Made by a program: the position numbers and the translations under genes
The notes under the pieces: model-generated
The model's database searches: none
Seen by the model: the letters and a program-made list of their open reading frames with translations, nothing else
What the model was told of the DNA's origin: nothing
In this document: in pieces, positions 1 through 9,181 of the stretch
Position numbering within the stretch: the first letter of the stretch is position 1
Layout of the letters: every line of letters begins with the position of its first letter
From: Aureobasidium sp. EXF-3400
Lineage: Eukaryota; Ascomycota; Dothideomycetes; Dothideales; Saccotheciaceae
Reading direction: 5' to 3'
Assembly (NCBI GenBank): GCA_024195585.1
Contig: SWBL01000075.1
Coordinates: 62,001-126,000, forward strand
Length of the DNA: 64,000 bases

Positions 1-3000
1 TGATTGCTGGCATCTCTGGCTTGGCTCCTGTCACTTCTGCAGCTCCTACTATTGGCGCTGTGAAAATCAACCCATCTTTGACCGCTCAGCTTCTAAGCTC
101 TCTCCAACCTGCTTTGTCATCGCTCATCTCGCAGATTTCCGCAGCAGGACCTACAGCTCCTGCCGTCCAGACTGCGTTGTCATCTTTGGCTTCTCAGATT
201 AGTCAGCTACCTTCTTCAGCCCAGCCAGCCTTGTCCTCGTTGATATTTCAAGTGTCGGGTCTGCCAGCCACTCCCGTAACTGGCGTTGGTTCAATCAACC
301 CAGCTCTGACCTCCCAGCTTCCAAGCTCTATCCGCCCCGCAGTATCTTCGCTTCTCTCGCAAGTTTCGGCTATTGGCGCTACCAACCCTGCAGTACAGAC
401 CGCACTGTCGTCGTTGGCTTCTCAAATTAGCCAATTGCCATCTTCCGCCAGACCAGCACTTTCCTCGCTGATTTCTCAAGTGTCAAACTTGCCAGTAAAT
501 TCTGCAGTGCCTACAGTCGGTGCTGGGGCCGCCGGATCGGCACTCTCCTCATTGGCTTCTCAAGCTTCGAACTTGCCCAGCTCAGTACGTCCTGCACTCT
601 CATCGCTCCTGTCGCAAGTCTCTGCCGTTGGCCCATCCGGTACCCTGGCTCCTAGTGTCTCTTCAGCAGTCTCATCTTTGTTGGCTGGCGCCACTTCGCG
701 TGCTCCAACAGTTGGCGGCAATGCCGCTGGAGCTGGCGCGATTCTTTCGTCAATCAGATCTCAGGCATCGCTACTTCCTGTTTCTGTCCAGCCTGTTTTG
801 TCTTCGCTTCTGTCTCAAGTTTCGGCAGTTGGACCTTCGGGTACAGTGGCACCTAGTGTCTCGGCAGCCGTCACGTCTCTTGCTGGTGCTGTGGGCAACA
901 CTCGCAACTCCGTGTCTGAGACTATCGCAGCCGGCTCTGCTCTCTCGTCTATTGCATCCCAAGCATCTAAGCTTCCTGCCTCTCTGCAAACAGCTGTTGC
1001 TTCAATACTCAGCCAGGTTTCTGCTGCCGGCCCTTCGGCCACTTTGGATCCTCGCATCTCTTCGGCTGTTTCTTCGTTGTTGTCTGCCGCCTCCCCTAGC
1101 GCAAGTGCCAGCATCTCGGCTGGTGGAAACGTTATTGTCGGTCCAGCTTTGTCTTCTCTGGCATCCCAGATCTCGCAGTTGCCCTCGTCTGTTCGCCCGG
1201 TTGTCAGTTCCTTGCTCTCGCAAGTTTCTGCAACCCCGACTGCGACTCTTGACCCTAGAGTCTCCTCGGCGGTCTCCTCTCTCGTATCTGCCGTTGCTCC
1301 CTCCAGAGCTCCGACTGGTGGAAATGTGATTGTTGGCCCAGCTCTATCGTCATTGGCTTCTCAATTCTCTCAGTTGCCATCTTCAATTCGTCCTGAGCTG
1401 TCTTCTCTTCTGTCACTGGTGTCAGCCACGCCATCTGCTACTTCGGATCCCAGAGTCTCTTCCGCGGTTTCGTCAATCGTGGCTGGAGTTGATCTTCCCA
1501 CCTCAAGACCAGTTGAAGTTGCACCGGCACTCTCGTCTCTGGCGTCTCAAATCTCCCAACTTCCTAGCTCGATTCGTCCTGCGGTCTCTTCATTACTCTC
1601 GCAGGTCTCCGCTGTGCCTTCTTTGACTTCTGATCCTCGCGTATCCTCGGCTGTGTCGTCTATTGTGGCTGGCATCAGTGTTCCAACTCAAGGTTCGGTT
1701 GAGATCGGTCCCGCTCTCACGTCTTTGGCATCCCAGATCTCGCAACTTCCTTCCCCAGTTCGCCCTGTTGTGTCATCCCTGCTTTCTCAGATCTCGGCCA
1801 CTCCTACCGCGGTCAACGGCCCTAGAGTTTCATCAGCAGTCTCATCCATCGTGGCAGGAGTCAGTGTTCCCACTTTGAATCCAGTCGCAGTCGGCCCTGC
1901 TCTCTCGTCGCTGGCATCTAGGCTTCCTTCTCTCCCGACCACCGTACAGCCTATTGTTTCCTCTCTGTTGTCCCGCATCTCCGCAACACCTTCGGCGACC
2001 CTCGATGCCGGAGTTTCGTCAGCTGTCGCCTCGATTGTGGCTGGTGTGACCCCTGCACCTACCCTGATTGCTGCCGGTCCAGCTCTTTCTTCCTTGGCCT
2101 CTCAGATCTCTCAAGTGCCTGCTTCCCTGCGTCCTGCAGTTTCTTCCCTGTTGTCTAGAGTGTCGGCCAACCCCTCGGCCACTCTTGAGCCTGCTGTTTC
2201 GGCGGCGGTGTCTTCGATCGTTGCTGGAATCACTCCAGCACCTGTTGTTAGTGGATCTGTTGGCGGTTCCGTCGCTGTCGGTGCTGCTCTCCAGTCACTC
2301 TCTTCGCTGTCAGCATACGTTCCTGCCTCTGCTCAACCAGCTCTTGCTTCACTTCTCTCTCAGGTATCCGCCGCTGGTCCTCAGGCGACCACTAACCCTG
2401 CTATCCAATCGGCCATCTCCTCGATCTATGGCCAAGCATCTTCGGCATTGTCCAGTGCGGCAAGCTACAAGTCTAGTACTTCCGCCAATTCTCTGATTGC
2501 GTCTTTGCTTTCTAGCGGTGCTAGACCTGCCAGCACTGCCGTCACATCCAATGTTGCGGCCGTCTCATCTGCTCTTGCTGTTGTCGGGCCAAAAGCCACG
2601 ATCGACCCTATCTTGTCGACTGCAGTCTCTAACCTGCTTGTTGGCGCTACAGGTGCCGTTGGAGGTGTGGTCGTTGCCCAGCAATCTGCTCTCTCGGCGG
2701 CCATGGCGAGCGTCACTGTAAGTCCCGCTCAAGCAAGTGCTAGGGCTCAATCCGCTCTCCAGGGTGCTCAATCCTCGATCTGGGCTCCAATCCTTTCTGG
2801 TGCGTCGTCTGTTGGTGCTCAAGCCAGCAGTCTCGGATCTTCCAGAGTAGCAAGCGCCATCTCGACACTTGCGGCTGACATCAACTCTGCTGTCTCTTTC
2901 AACTTGCCCATTCAGAGCTCCGTTGCAGGCTACGTGGCTTCGTACCTCAACCCTGCTGTACCCACCACTACTCCAGTCGTTTTCGGTGGACCTTCTGGTT

Positions 3001-3368
3001 TCCTGACATCTTACCGTCCTACCGCTACCGTTAGAGGCTCTGCCAGTAGTTCTGCAAGTGCGGCACCTACAGGATTGAACTTGCTTCCTCCCTCTGAGGG
3101 CGTGAACGCATCCACCGTCGCCGATTCAGTCAATACCATCGAGTTCTGCGAGGCTATCTTGACTTGCCATGATGGAGTGGTTTCTTCCGTGAATGTCGCC
3201 GTCAATTCTGTAGTTGACACACTTGTTATTGACGAGCTGACTGAGATCAACTTCTGCGGCACTACCTTGCGCTGCGGAGACGATGGAGTCTCTCAGAGCA
3301 GACAATCATTGTCAGTCGTTGCCTCCGCTAATGTGGATGTTGAGGTCCAGGATGACAACGATGCTTGA
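1..3368 (+). CDS. Ser/Ala-rich tandem-repeat protein, 5' end outside the window
   Basis: The frame is open from base 3 to the TGA at 3366-3368, so the true start lies upstream. About 1,120 codons are visible. They form roughly 12-13 degenerate repeats of 60-75 residues, each with a core like ALSSLASQISQLPSS followed by RPAVSSLLSQVSA, then a Pro/Thr-rich linker ending in VSSAVSSIVAG. The repeats are amphipathic, rich in Ser, Ala, Leu and Val, and almost free of Cys. The last ~100 residues differ: they hold two CX5C pairs (FCEAILTC and FCGTTLRC) separated by about 35 residues, then an acidic tail. There is no GPI-type hydrophobic end. The repeat design recalls fungal surface or cell-wall proteins, but I recognise no named family; no signal peptide can be judged because the N-terminus is missing. 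The next gene, on the minus strand, converges on it. Confidence 0.8.
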   Translation, partial: IAGISGLAPVTSAAPTIGAVKINPSLTAQLLSSLQPALSSLISQISAAGPTAPAVQTALSSLASQISQLPSSAQPALSSLIFQVSGLPATPVTGVGSINPALTSQLPSSIRPAVSSLLSQVSAIGATNPAVQTALSSLASQISQLPSSARPALSSLISQVSNLPVNSAVPTVGAGAAGSALSSLASQASNLPSSVRPALSSLLSQVSAVGPSGTLAPSVSSAVSSLLAGATSRAPTVGGNAAGAGAILSSIRSQASLLPVSVQPVLSSLLSQVSAVGPSGTVAPSVSAAVTSLAGAVGNTRNSVSETIAAGSALSSIASQASKLPASLQTAVASILSQVSAAGPSATLDPRISSAVSSLLSAASPSASASISAGGNVIVGPALSSLASQISQLPSSVRPVVSSLLSQVSATPTATLDPRVSSAVSSLVSAVAPSRAPTGGNVIVGPALSSLASQFSQLPSSIRPELSSLLSLVSATPSATSDPRVSSAVSSIVAGVDLPTSRPVEVAPALSSLASQISQLPSSIRPAVSSLLSQVSAVPSLTSDPRVSSAVSSIVAGISVPTQGSVEIGPALTSLASQISQLPSPVRPVVSSLLSQISATPTAVNGPRVSSAVSSIVAGVSVPTLNPVAVGPALSSLASRLPSLPTTVQPIVSSLLSRISATPSATLDAGVSSAVASIVAGVTPAPTLIAAGPALSSLASQISQVPASLRPAVSSLLSRVSANPSATLEPAVSAAVSSIVAGITPAPVVSGSVGGSVAVGAALQSLSSLSAYVPASAQPALASLLSQVSAAGPQATTNPAIQSAISSIYGQASSALSSAASYKSSTSANSLIASLLSSGARPASTAVTSNVAAVSSALAVVGPKATIDPILSTAVSNLLVGATGAVGGVVVAQQSALSAAMASVTVSPAQASARAQSALQGAQSSIWAPILSGASSVGAQASSLGSSRVASAISTLAADINSAVSFNLPIQSSVAGYVASYLNPAVPTTTPVVFGGPSGFLTSYRPTATVRGSASSSASAAPTGLNLLPPSEGVNASTVADSVNTIEFCEAILTCHDGVVSSVNVAVNSVVDTLVIDELTEINFCGTTLRCGDDGVSQSRQSLSVVASANVDVEVQDDNDA

Positions 3369-4325
3369 GAATGATCCCTGGTCATGATATTTCTTTTGTT
3401 GTCGTTCAATGATTTCCTTTGTTCAAAGACACTCCTTCTTGATGAGGTCGAAGTATTGTAACTTTAATTGTCGATGTCCGCCTACCGATGGAATGACCTT
3501 TATGTTGTATAGTAAGCACACGTCTTATGTAGTAATAATACTTGCCTTTAAACAATGCTTTATTTTGCGAGTGGACGCTGTGAACAGAGAACACTAGAGT
3601 GCGGAAAGGTGCTCATGTGGGCACTAAGAATGTCTGAAAACATTGTGGCATTCATGCTTCGATGATACAAGTCCGGGCAAATGTGTAAGTAGAATCGGAG
3701 ATATATCGCAATGTAATAGCGATGCAGGTAAGGTGGCCCAGGATGGCAAAACGGAGATTGGGTTGAGTTCAGGAGGTGAAAATAGTGATAGGGTCCAGAT
3801 AACATCCTGGTTGACTTTGGCGTCGATCGTGTCTGGAAATCAGACGAGCGAAAGACTTCAGTGCACTTGAAGCATTGCAGGACAACAAGAAGAGCATACA
3901 ATAATGGAAGCTGCAGGTTGTGGCGCAGACGCAGCGCGTGTGCCTTTACTACCTCCCCGTGTGCAAAAGTCTGTAACTTCCTTCGTACTCCCACTACAGT
4001 AAAGAGCAAAGTATATACTACAAAAAGACACGAATGTATTCGGGAATGGAGGTGTGGCCACAGAGAGCCGATAAATCGCCGCCTCTCAATGGGCAACTGT
4101 CCTAATCCCTATAGTACTATGCATTGTTATAGCTGCGTGCGTTACATACTTTAGCACACGTGGAGGTATCTTTAGTCTGCTTCGACCTCTGAGGAAGGCG
4201 CAACTCAGACAGTCACTACCTTTCAAAATCTAATGCAGGTACCTACTGCTCAACTCATAGTTCCCTCATCAAACCATCTCGATCGCACCCATTTCTACCT
4301 CTCTAGTCTGCAATCTTGCCGTTTG
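3369..4325. other. Convergent 3' intergenic region
   Basis: It lies between the 3' ends of the repeat protein and the NADH kinase. The reading frames here are short and overlap on both strands without protein-like composition. I see no RNA gene or repeat. Confidence 0.5.
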
Positions 4326-5692
4326 CTACTCTTCCCCGAATGGAAAGTTGAACTTCAACAGACCATTCAGACCACCAACCCAATGATCATGGCCTTCAGC
4401 GCCGTTGGTTCCTCCAGTGCGCACAATGGAGGGCACACCACCACCGCCCCAAGTCCTTTCTTCGCTCCTGACTTCCTCTCCGACAACTCTTACTTCCATA
4501 CCTCTTGTCAAGCCCTTCTCCCTGCGCACTCCATCGACAGACAACTCGATCTCATCGCTGCGATTTTTGGGTGACAGACGAAGCGTTATAGGTGTATTCG
4601 AGGGTAGTACAAGGGGACGGAAGGAGAGACTTCGAGGACAGATAGGAGTGAGAAGGAGGGAAGAGACAAGTGGGTGGACGATACTGCCCCCTGAAGATAA
4701 AGAGTAAGCTGTTGAGCCAGTTGGTGTGCTAATCAACAGGCCATCGGCTACTGCTTCAGTCAAGAAGCGACCACCGACATAGATGTTTATGATACTGAGA
4801 TGAGGCGTTCGACCGCGGTGGAGCAGGACCTCGTTCATGGCGAAGACATCACAGTTGTTGTTGGCCTCGCAGTCGGAAGAGCACATGGGTGCCGAAGGGT
4901 CGGCATGGGTGATGGGGGTGCCATCTGCGGCGAAGACACCAACCTTCAGTCTGTTCCTGAGAAGCACGCGAGAGGAGCGTGAAGGGCCCATGGACATGCC
5001 ACGGACAGAACTCCAGCCTGACAGGACGTCCTTTTGCTGTCCAGACTCTGTTTCCAGAAGAGCACTGCCGTAGCCTGCGGTTGCGCCTGACATGTAGACT
5101 TCGCGAAGAGCGCGCTTGTAGTCGGAGAACTTCCACTCTCCAAGGAAACCAAGGGTACCCATGCTGAAGGAAAGAATGGGAGGGACATTCCGAGCGTTTG
5201 CGAAGAGAGACGAGGCATGGAGGATTGTGCCGTCACCGCCGAGAGTGGAGGTCAGGTCGACCTTGTCCTGCAGACGAGCATCCTTTGACTCACCCGTAGT
5301 GGTGTAGATGGGGAAGGAGAAGTCGGTATGTAGGGCTTTTGCGACTTTGGGCTCGAAGATGAGAGAGACGTCAGGGTAGGTCGAGTGGATGTGGTTGGCG
5401 TATTCGTGGACGGCTTCAGCGACGACGTCAGAGCCACTCTTGTGGACGATCAGGATATTGCGAGGCGGCTGAGGCCATTGTAGCGATAAGAGATCCTGGT
5501 GTTTTGTCTCTGAGAGGGTTCTGTCAGCATCATAATAGTTCGGCACGTGCGTGATGGACGAAAAGTACCTTGATACGAAGGGCGGATGCGGTCTGGCAGA
5601 GCAGCAATGTCGCGAAGCTCACGGCGGGCGTGCGACTGGGAGAAGCATCTTCCGGCGACGTGTCGCAACAGAGGCAGACATGGCCGTGTCAT
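4326..5692 (-). CDS. POS5: Mitochondrial NADH/NAD kinase (POS5-like)
   Basis: The enzyme phosphorylates NAD(H) to NADP(H). Exons on the minus strand are 5692-5569 and 5509-4326. The 59-bp intron (GTACTT...CTCAG) restores one frame of 435 aa. The N-terminus starts MTRPCLPLLRHVAGRCFSQS, which is basic, has no acidic residues and resembles a mitochondrial presequence. The family signature GGDGT lies near residues 132-136 and is followed by the FSMGTLGFLGEW block; the later block STPTGSTAYSLSSGG is the second conserved nucleotide-binding motif. Together these are diagnostic of NAD kinase, and the presequence favours the mitochondrial POS5 branch over the cytosolic enzymes. It is transcribed divergently from the acyltransferase gene with only 211 bp between start codons. 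An alternative acceptor at 5521 would break the frame. The C-terminal ~60 residues look divergent and are less certain. Confidence 0.88.
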
Positions 5693-5903
5693 TTGTTCAT
5701 GTCACAGGATGGAAGCCACAAAAAGGCAGTCGCATTGTGACGCTTGCTGCATGGTGGGGCTGCGAAGCTCCAAGTGACGCGATGGATCAGGAACATCTGC
5801 TAGCACAAGACGTTCTTTGTTCGTGCCTTCCATTCTTATCGTCGCTGCCTTGGATGCTTTCCCGACTTTCCTAGTCGCACCTGCCCCTGTCGCACCCAGA
5901 GAC

Positions 5904-7211
5904 ATGTCGCGCATCAACACCGAGGGCATTCGCCAGCGCCCTATACCCAAACCCGAGTCTGCCGTGGAACCCGAGATCAACCTTACTTCGACAAATGACA
6001 ACCTCGCCGACGACCACCACCCCGCCGGTCCGGTCAAGCATGGCCGTCCTATGCAATACTTCCGCATCGTCTGCTTCGCCCTCTTCTTCACCATAGCTGC
6101 TTTAGCCATCCACTCGGCTCAGCTTCTTGGTGCTCCGCTCTACTTCTACAACAAAGACTACTTCTATGCCTGGCAGGCCGTCTGCAAGCAGTATTTTGCC
6201 CTTGTTCTCATCACCGGCACCTATCTCTGGGCTCCCACCGTCATCCGCATTTCCGGCGATGCATCAGTCACCGGTCAACTTAGACAGTTTCCCGATGGCC
6301 GTCTCGAATGCGACTTTCCTGAACGCCTTGTCTTGATCGCAAACCACCAGATCTATACCGACTGGACCTACCTGTGGTGGGTCAGCTACACTGCAGCAGT
6401 GCACGGTCATATCTACATCATCTTGAAAGAGAGCTTGAAGTATATTCCCGTCATTGGCCCTGGCATGATGTTCTACAACTTCATCTTTATGAGCAGGAAA
6501 TGGGCAAAGGATCAACCGCGTCTGAAACACCGTCTACAGAAGCTTTCCACCAAACACACCGGTCCTGTCTTGGGACGTAAAGACAAGAGTGGCTTGGATC
6601 CTGCATGGCTACTCATCTTCCCTGAAGGCACCAATCTTAGTCCCAACACTCGCAACTCGTCCGCAAGATGGAGCGAAAAGACTGGCATACCGGATATGAA
6701 GCACCAACTTCTGCCCCGCAGTACCGGTCTTCACTTCTGTTTAGAAGAGCTGAAGGACGGCGTGGATTGGCTCTATGACTGCACCATTGCCTACGAAGGC
6801 GTTCCTCGCGGCTCCTACGGCGGCCAACTCTACACCCTCCGATCCGTCTATTTCCAAGGTCGCGCCCCCAAATCTGTAAACATGCACTGGCGCCGCTTCG
6901 CCGTTGCCGACATTCCTCTTCACTCCAAGGAAGAAACTGAGAAGTGGCTCTTGGAGAGGTGGAGGGAGAAGGATGATTTGATCGAGTACTATCTCGACCA
7001 CGGAAGGTTTCCTGCTGATGCTGCTGCTGTGGATGCTGTCGAGATGCCTGAGGAAGAGAGGAAACACGCAAAATACATCGAGACAGAGGTCAGACCCAAG
7101 TCTGCCTGGGAGCCTTTGCAGTTGTTCGCACCAGTTCTTTCTGTCTACTTGTTGTGTAATATCCTGATAAAGTTGATTAATTTGGTCTTGACAGGGAGGC
7201 TGGGAGGCTGA
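5904..7211 (+). CDS. PlsC-like lysophospholipid acyltransferase, membrane protein
   Basis: This is a member of the glycerolipid acyltransferase (LPLAT/AGPAT) superfamily, which acylates lysophospholipids in the ER. The protein has 435 aa from ATG 5904; the frame is open further upstream but without another ATG. It has the NHX4D box NHQIYTD at residues 147-153 and the FPEGTN motif near residue 241. A hydrophobic segment lies before the catalytic region (YFRIVCFALFFTIAALAI), a second follows (YFALVLITGTYLW), and a C-terminal one is LFAPVLSVYLLCNILIKLI. This layout matches the eukaryotic AGPAT3/4/5-LCLAT1 group and yeast CST26/YDR018C-type proteins. The exact substrate cannot be told from sequence. 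It is single-exon. The start region is shared with the divergent NADH kinase. Confidence 0.85.
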   Translation: MSRINTEGIRQRPIPKPESAVEPEINLTSTNDNLADDHHPAGPVKHGRPMQYFRIVCFALFFTIAALAIHSAQLLGAPLYFYNKDYFYAWQAVCKQYFALVLITGTYLWAPTVIRISGDASVTGQLRQFPDGRLECDFPERLVLIANHQIYTDWTYLWWVSYTAAVHGHIYIILKESLKYIPVIGPGMMFYNFIFMSRKWAKDQPRLKHRLQKLSTKHTGPVLGRKDKSGLDPAWLLIFPEGTNLSPNTRNSSARWSEKTGIPDMKHQLLPRSTGLHFCLEELKDGVDWLYDCTIAYEGVPRGSYGGQLYTLRSVYFQGRAPKSVNMHWRRFAVADIPLHSKEETEKWLLERWREKDDLIEYYLDHGRFPADAAAVDAVEMPEEERKHAKYIETEVRPKSAWEPLQLFAPVLSVYLLCNILIKLINLVLTGRLGG

Positions 7212-7480
7212 GGTCCCAGATGGCTCTTCTAGAAGGAGGTACATGGACATGATAAACGAAGGCTTTGGTCACTGGCGTTGGATGGGACTGAACATCATGA
7301 GCAGGCAATTCGACATGCGATCTGCATTGTCTGACATTATATGAGATTGCCGTTGGAGGAGGATGACTTTTACATATACCCACTCTCTGCTCAGAACGCA
7401 ACATACATAGTACCCCTGATTTGACCGCTCAAATCATGAATAACGCCCTTCGAAATGCAAGTAAACAGAACAGTACGCTC

Positions 7481-8713
7481 TTACAGAGCGAATCTTGTCC
7501 TAACCTTCTCGTCACCAGCCTTCCATTCCCATTCTTGTCCACTCCTTCTTTGAATACCCTTGTCGATTCTTCTCAACTTGAGAGTGAATCTCGGTCCTAA
7601 CTCTTGCAATCCAGCTCTGATGTCCTCGACACCTTCCACCAATTTTCCATCAGGACCCACGATGCTCTTTTCGGTTGCGCGCTTGTCACGGAACACGTAT
7701 CTGTGTCTTCTGACGAAAATGTAATCGCGCTGGTTGTGTAGTGTTACAACCTGACGTCCCTGAATTTGCGGTTGCGGAGGGAAGATTTGGCGGAACAGAT
7801 GAGCGGTCAACAAACCCAGTGGAGTGCGGAAGTTATTAAGGATGAGTTCGGGATCGTGCGAAGTAGGGTTTCCGTGACCGGGAAGTTTTGCACCTTCCAC
7901 CCAGTTGGAGATGGAAAAGTGGAACATGGGGCCATGAGGCAAGTGTACGATATCCAGGCCCGCAGGCTTCTTTTGATCTTCGTTGAGAATGACGACGTGG
8001 GTGTAGTTTCTGTTTGCAGCGAAAGAGGAGATTTCGCTGACGGAGTATTTGTGGGCGTGGAAGTGGGCTGTGCGTTTGATGTAGACTGAGTTTGGGAACA
8101 GAGATGTGAGGAGAGAGGCTTCTTCATGCAAGAAACTGTTGATGCTGGTTGTGACCAGGACTTTGGGGTCTTTGTCGCTTTGCTCGAAGAGAGAAGGGAA
8201 TTTTGCAGCCAGGCCTTCGGGCGTGAGGGAGAGGTTTGTCGCTGCTGTTGAGGGTGTTGGTGAGGGTGCGCGAGCTTTCTTTGCTGCTGCGGCTTCGTCT
8301 TTCTTTTGTTGCTTTGCGGCTTTTGTGTCCTCGTCGTCGTCGTCTTCGTCCTCGTCAAAGTCGATCATCGAGTCTGCATCACTGTCCTTCTCTTGCTCTT
8401 CGTCCTCTTCCTGTTCTGCCTCATCCTCTTCATCCTCAACCTTCCTCCTCTTGATCGCATTCAAATCAACACTCAAGCCCAATTTGTCGCTCTCCTCGCC
8501 ATCGCCCGCAGTATCCCAAGTTCTTTTTCTGTCGATGGTCTGAGGAATGTTCTTTGCTCTGCGCGCTTCTCTCAGGGCAGGGTTCTTGTCTTCTGTGCGT
8601 CTGCGGCGGAGTCTGTCGTCGCGCTTTTCATTTTCTTTGGCTCTCTTTGCTTTGACGTGTTGTTCTTTGCGCTTGATCTTGTTGCCGATCTTGGTCGGAT
8701 TGCGAGAGACCAT
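7481..8713 (-). CDS. RPF1: Ribosome production factor 1, Brix domain
   Basis: This is a nucleolar assembly factor for the 60S subunit. The ATG at 8713 gives 410 aa; the frame is open 50 codons further upstream but that part has no family character. The N-terminus (MVSRNPTKIGNKIKRKEQ) is the conserved basic RPF1 start. It is followed by a long acidic and coiled low-complexity section (about residues 90-150, several runs of D/E) and then the Brix domain: FPSLFEQSDKDPKVLVTTS, a HAHKYSVSEI block and FRTPLGLLTAHLFRQIFPP. The end carries the RHRYVFRDK and RFTLKLRRIDKGIQ sequences typical of the family. It is intronless as read. It converges with the acyltransferase (270 bp between ends) and is divergent from GRS1. 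Confidence 0.93.
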   Translation of the reverse strand: MVSRNPTKIGNKIKRKEQHVKAKRAKENEKRDDRLRRRRTEDKNPALREARRAKNIPQTIDRKRTWDTAGDGEESDKLGLSVDLNAIKRRKVEDEEDEAEQEEDEEQEKDSDADSMIDFDEDEDDDDEDTKAAKQQKKDEAAAAKKARAPSPTPSTAATNLSLTPEGLAAKFPSLFEQSDKDPKVLVTTSINSFLHEEASLLTSLFPNSVYIKRTAHFHAHKYSVSEISSFAANRNYTHVVILNEDQKKPAGLDIVHLPHGPMFHFSISNWVEGAKLPGHGNPTSHDPELILNNFRTPLGLLTAHLFRQIFPPQPQIQGRQVVTLHNQRDYIFVRRHRYVFRDKRATEKSIVGPDGKLVEGVEDIRAGLQELGPRFTLKLRRIDKGIQRRSGQEWEWKAGDEKVRTRFAL

Positions 8714-9181
8714 TGTGGCGGTAGGATTGTGTGTATGTTTGAGGTTGGGTAGATGGCTGCTTTGCGAACAAAAATTCTTGGAGACCCTGGGAGAATTTCT
8801 GGAGGAGTTAGTAACGAACACTGAGGCTTTTTTAATCCGACAGAGAGGCTCTCTGATTGCCAATGTCTTTTAGCATCTACTATCAGAATGCACGATGTTT
8901 TCGAGGAGTGGAAAGACTCTGGGAGAGTGTTCAATTGAATCGGTCTCTATGCATACATTTCTAGTCCCTGATCAGATTGTGCATTTCTACAGCCTGTAGT
9001 ATCGTCGTACTTTCGTTCGAGATGCAAGCGTCACATAACCAAGCTCGGGCCACCTACACTTTTTCGAAGCCCAGCCAGACACCGCATCGATGAGCAATCG
9101 GCTGGCATATCAGACTACCATTCACCACTCGCCGACTCACGGCATATTCTTTTCATTTGACAAGTCTTTGTTTGTCAATTT
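8714..9181. promoter_or_regulatory. Bidirectional upstream region of RPF1 and GRS1
   Basis: It holds the 468 bp between the start codons of two divergent translation-related genes. Pyrimidine-rich and TTTTC-type stretches are present. I see no defined motif that I can name with confidence. Confidence 0.4.

Noticed and set aside
520..2721. Several open frames of 70-270 codons within the repeat protein, both strands
   Set aside because: They are alternative frames of the tandem repeats, with Leu/Arg-rich composition caused by the Ser/Ala codons.
8106..8752. Ser/Leu-rich frames opposite RPF1
   Set aside because: They are antisense to the acidic tract of RPF1 (GAA/GAG/GAT read as TTC/CTC/ATC), not genes.
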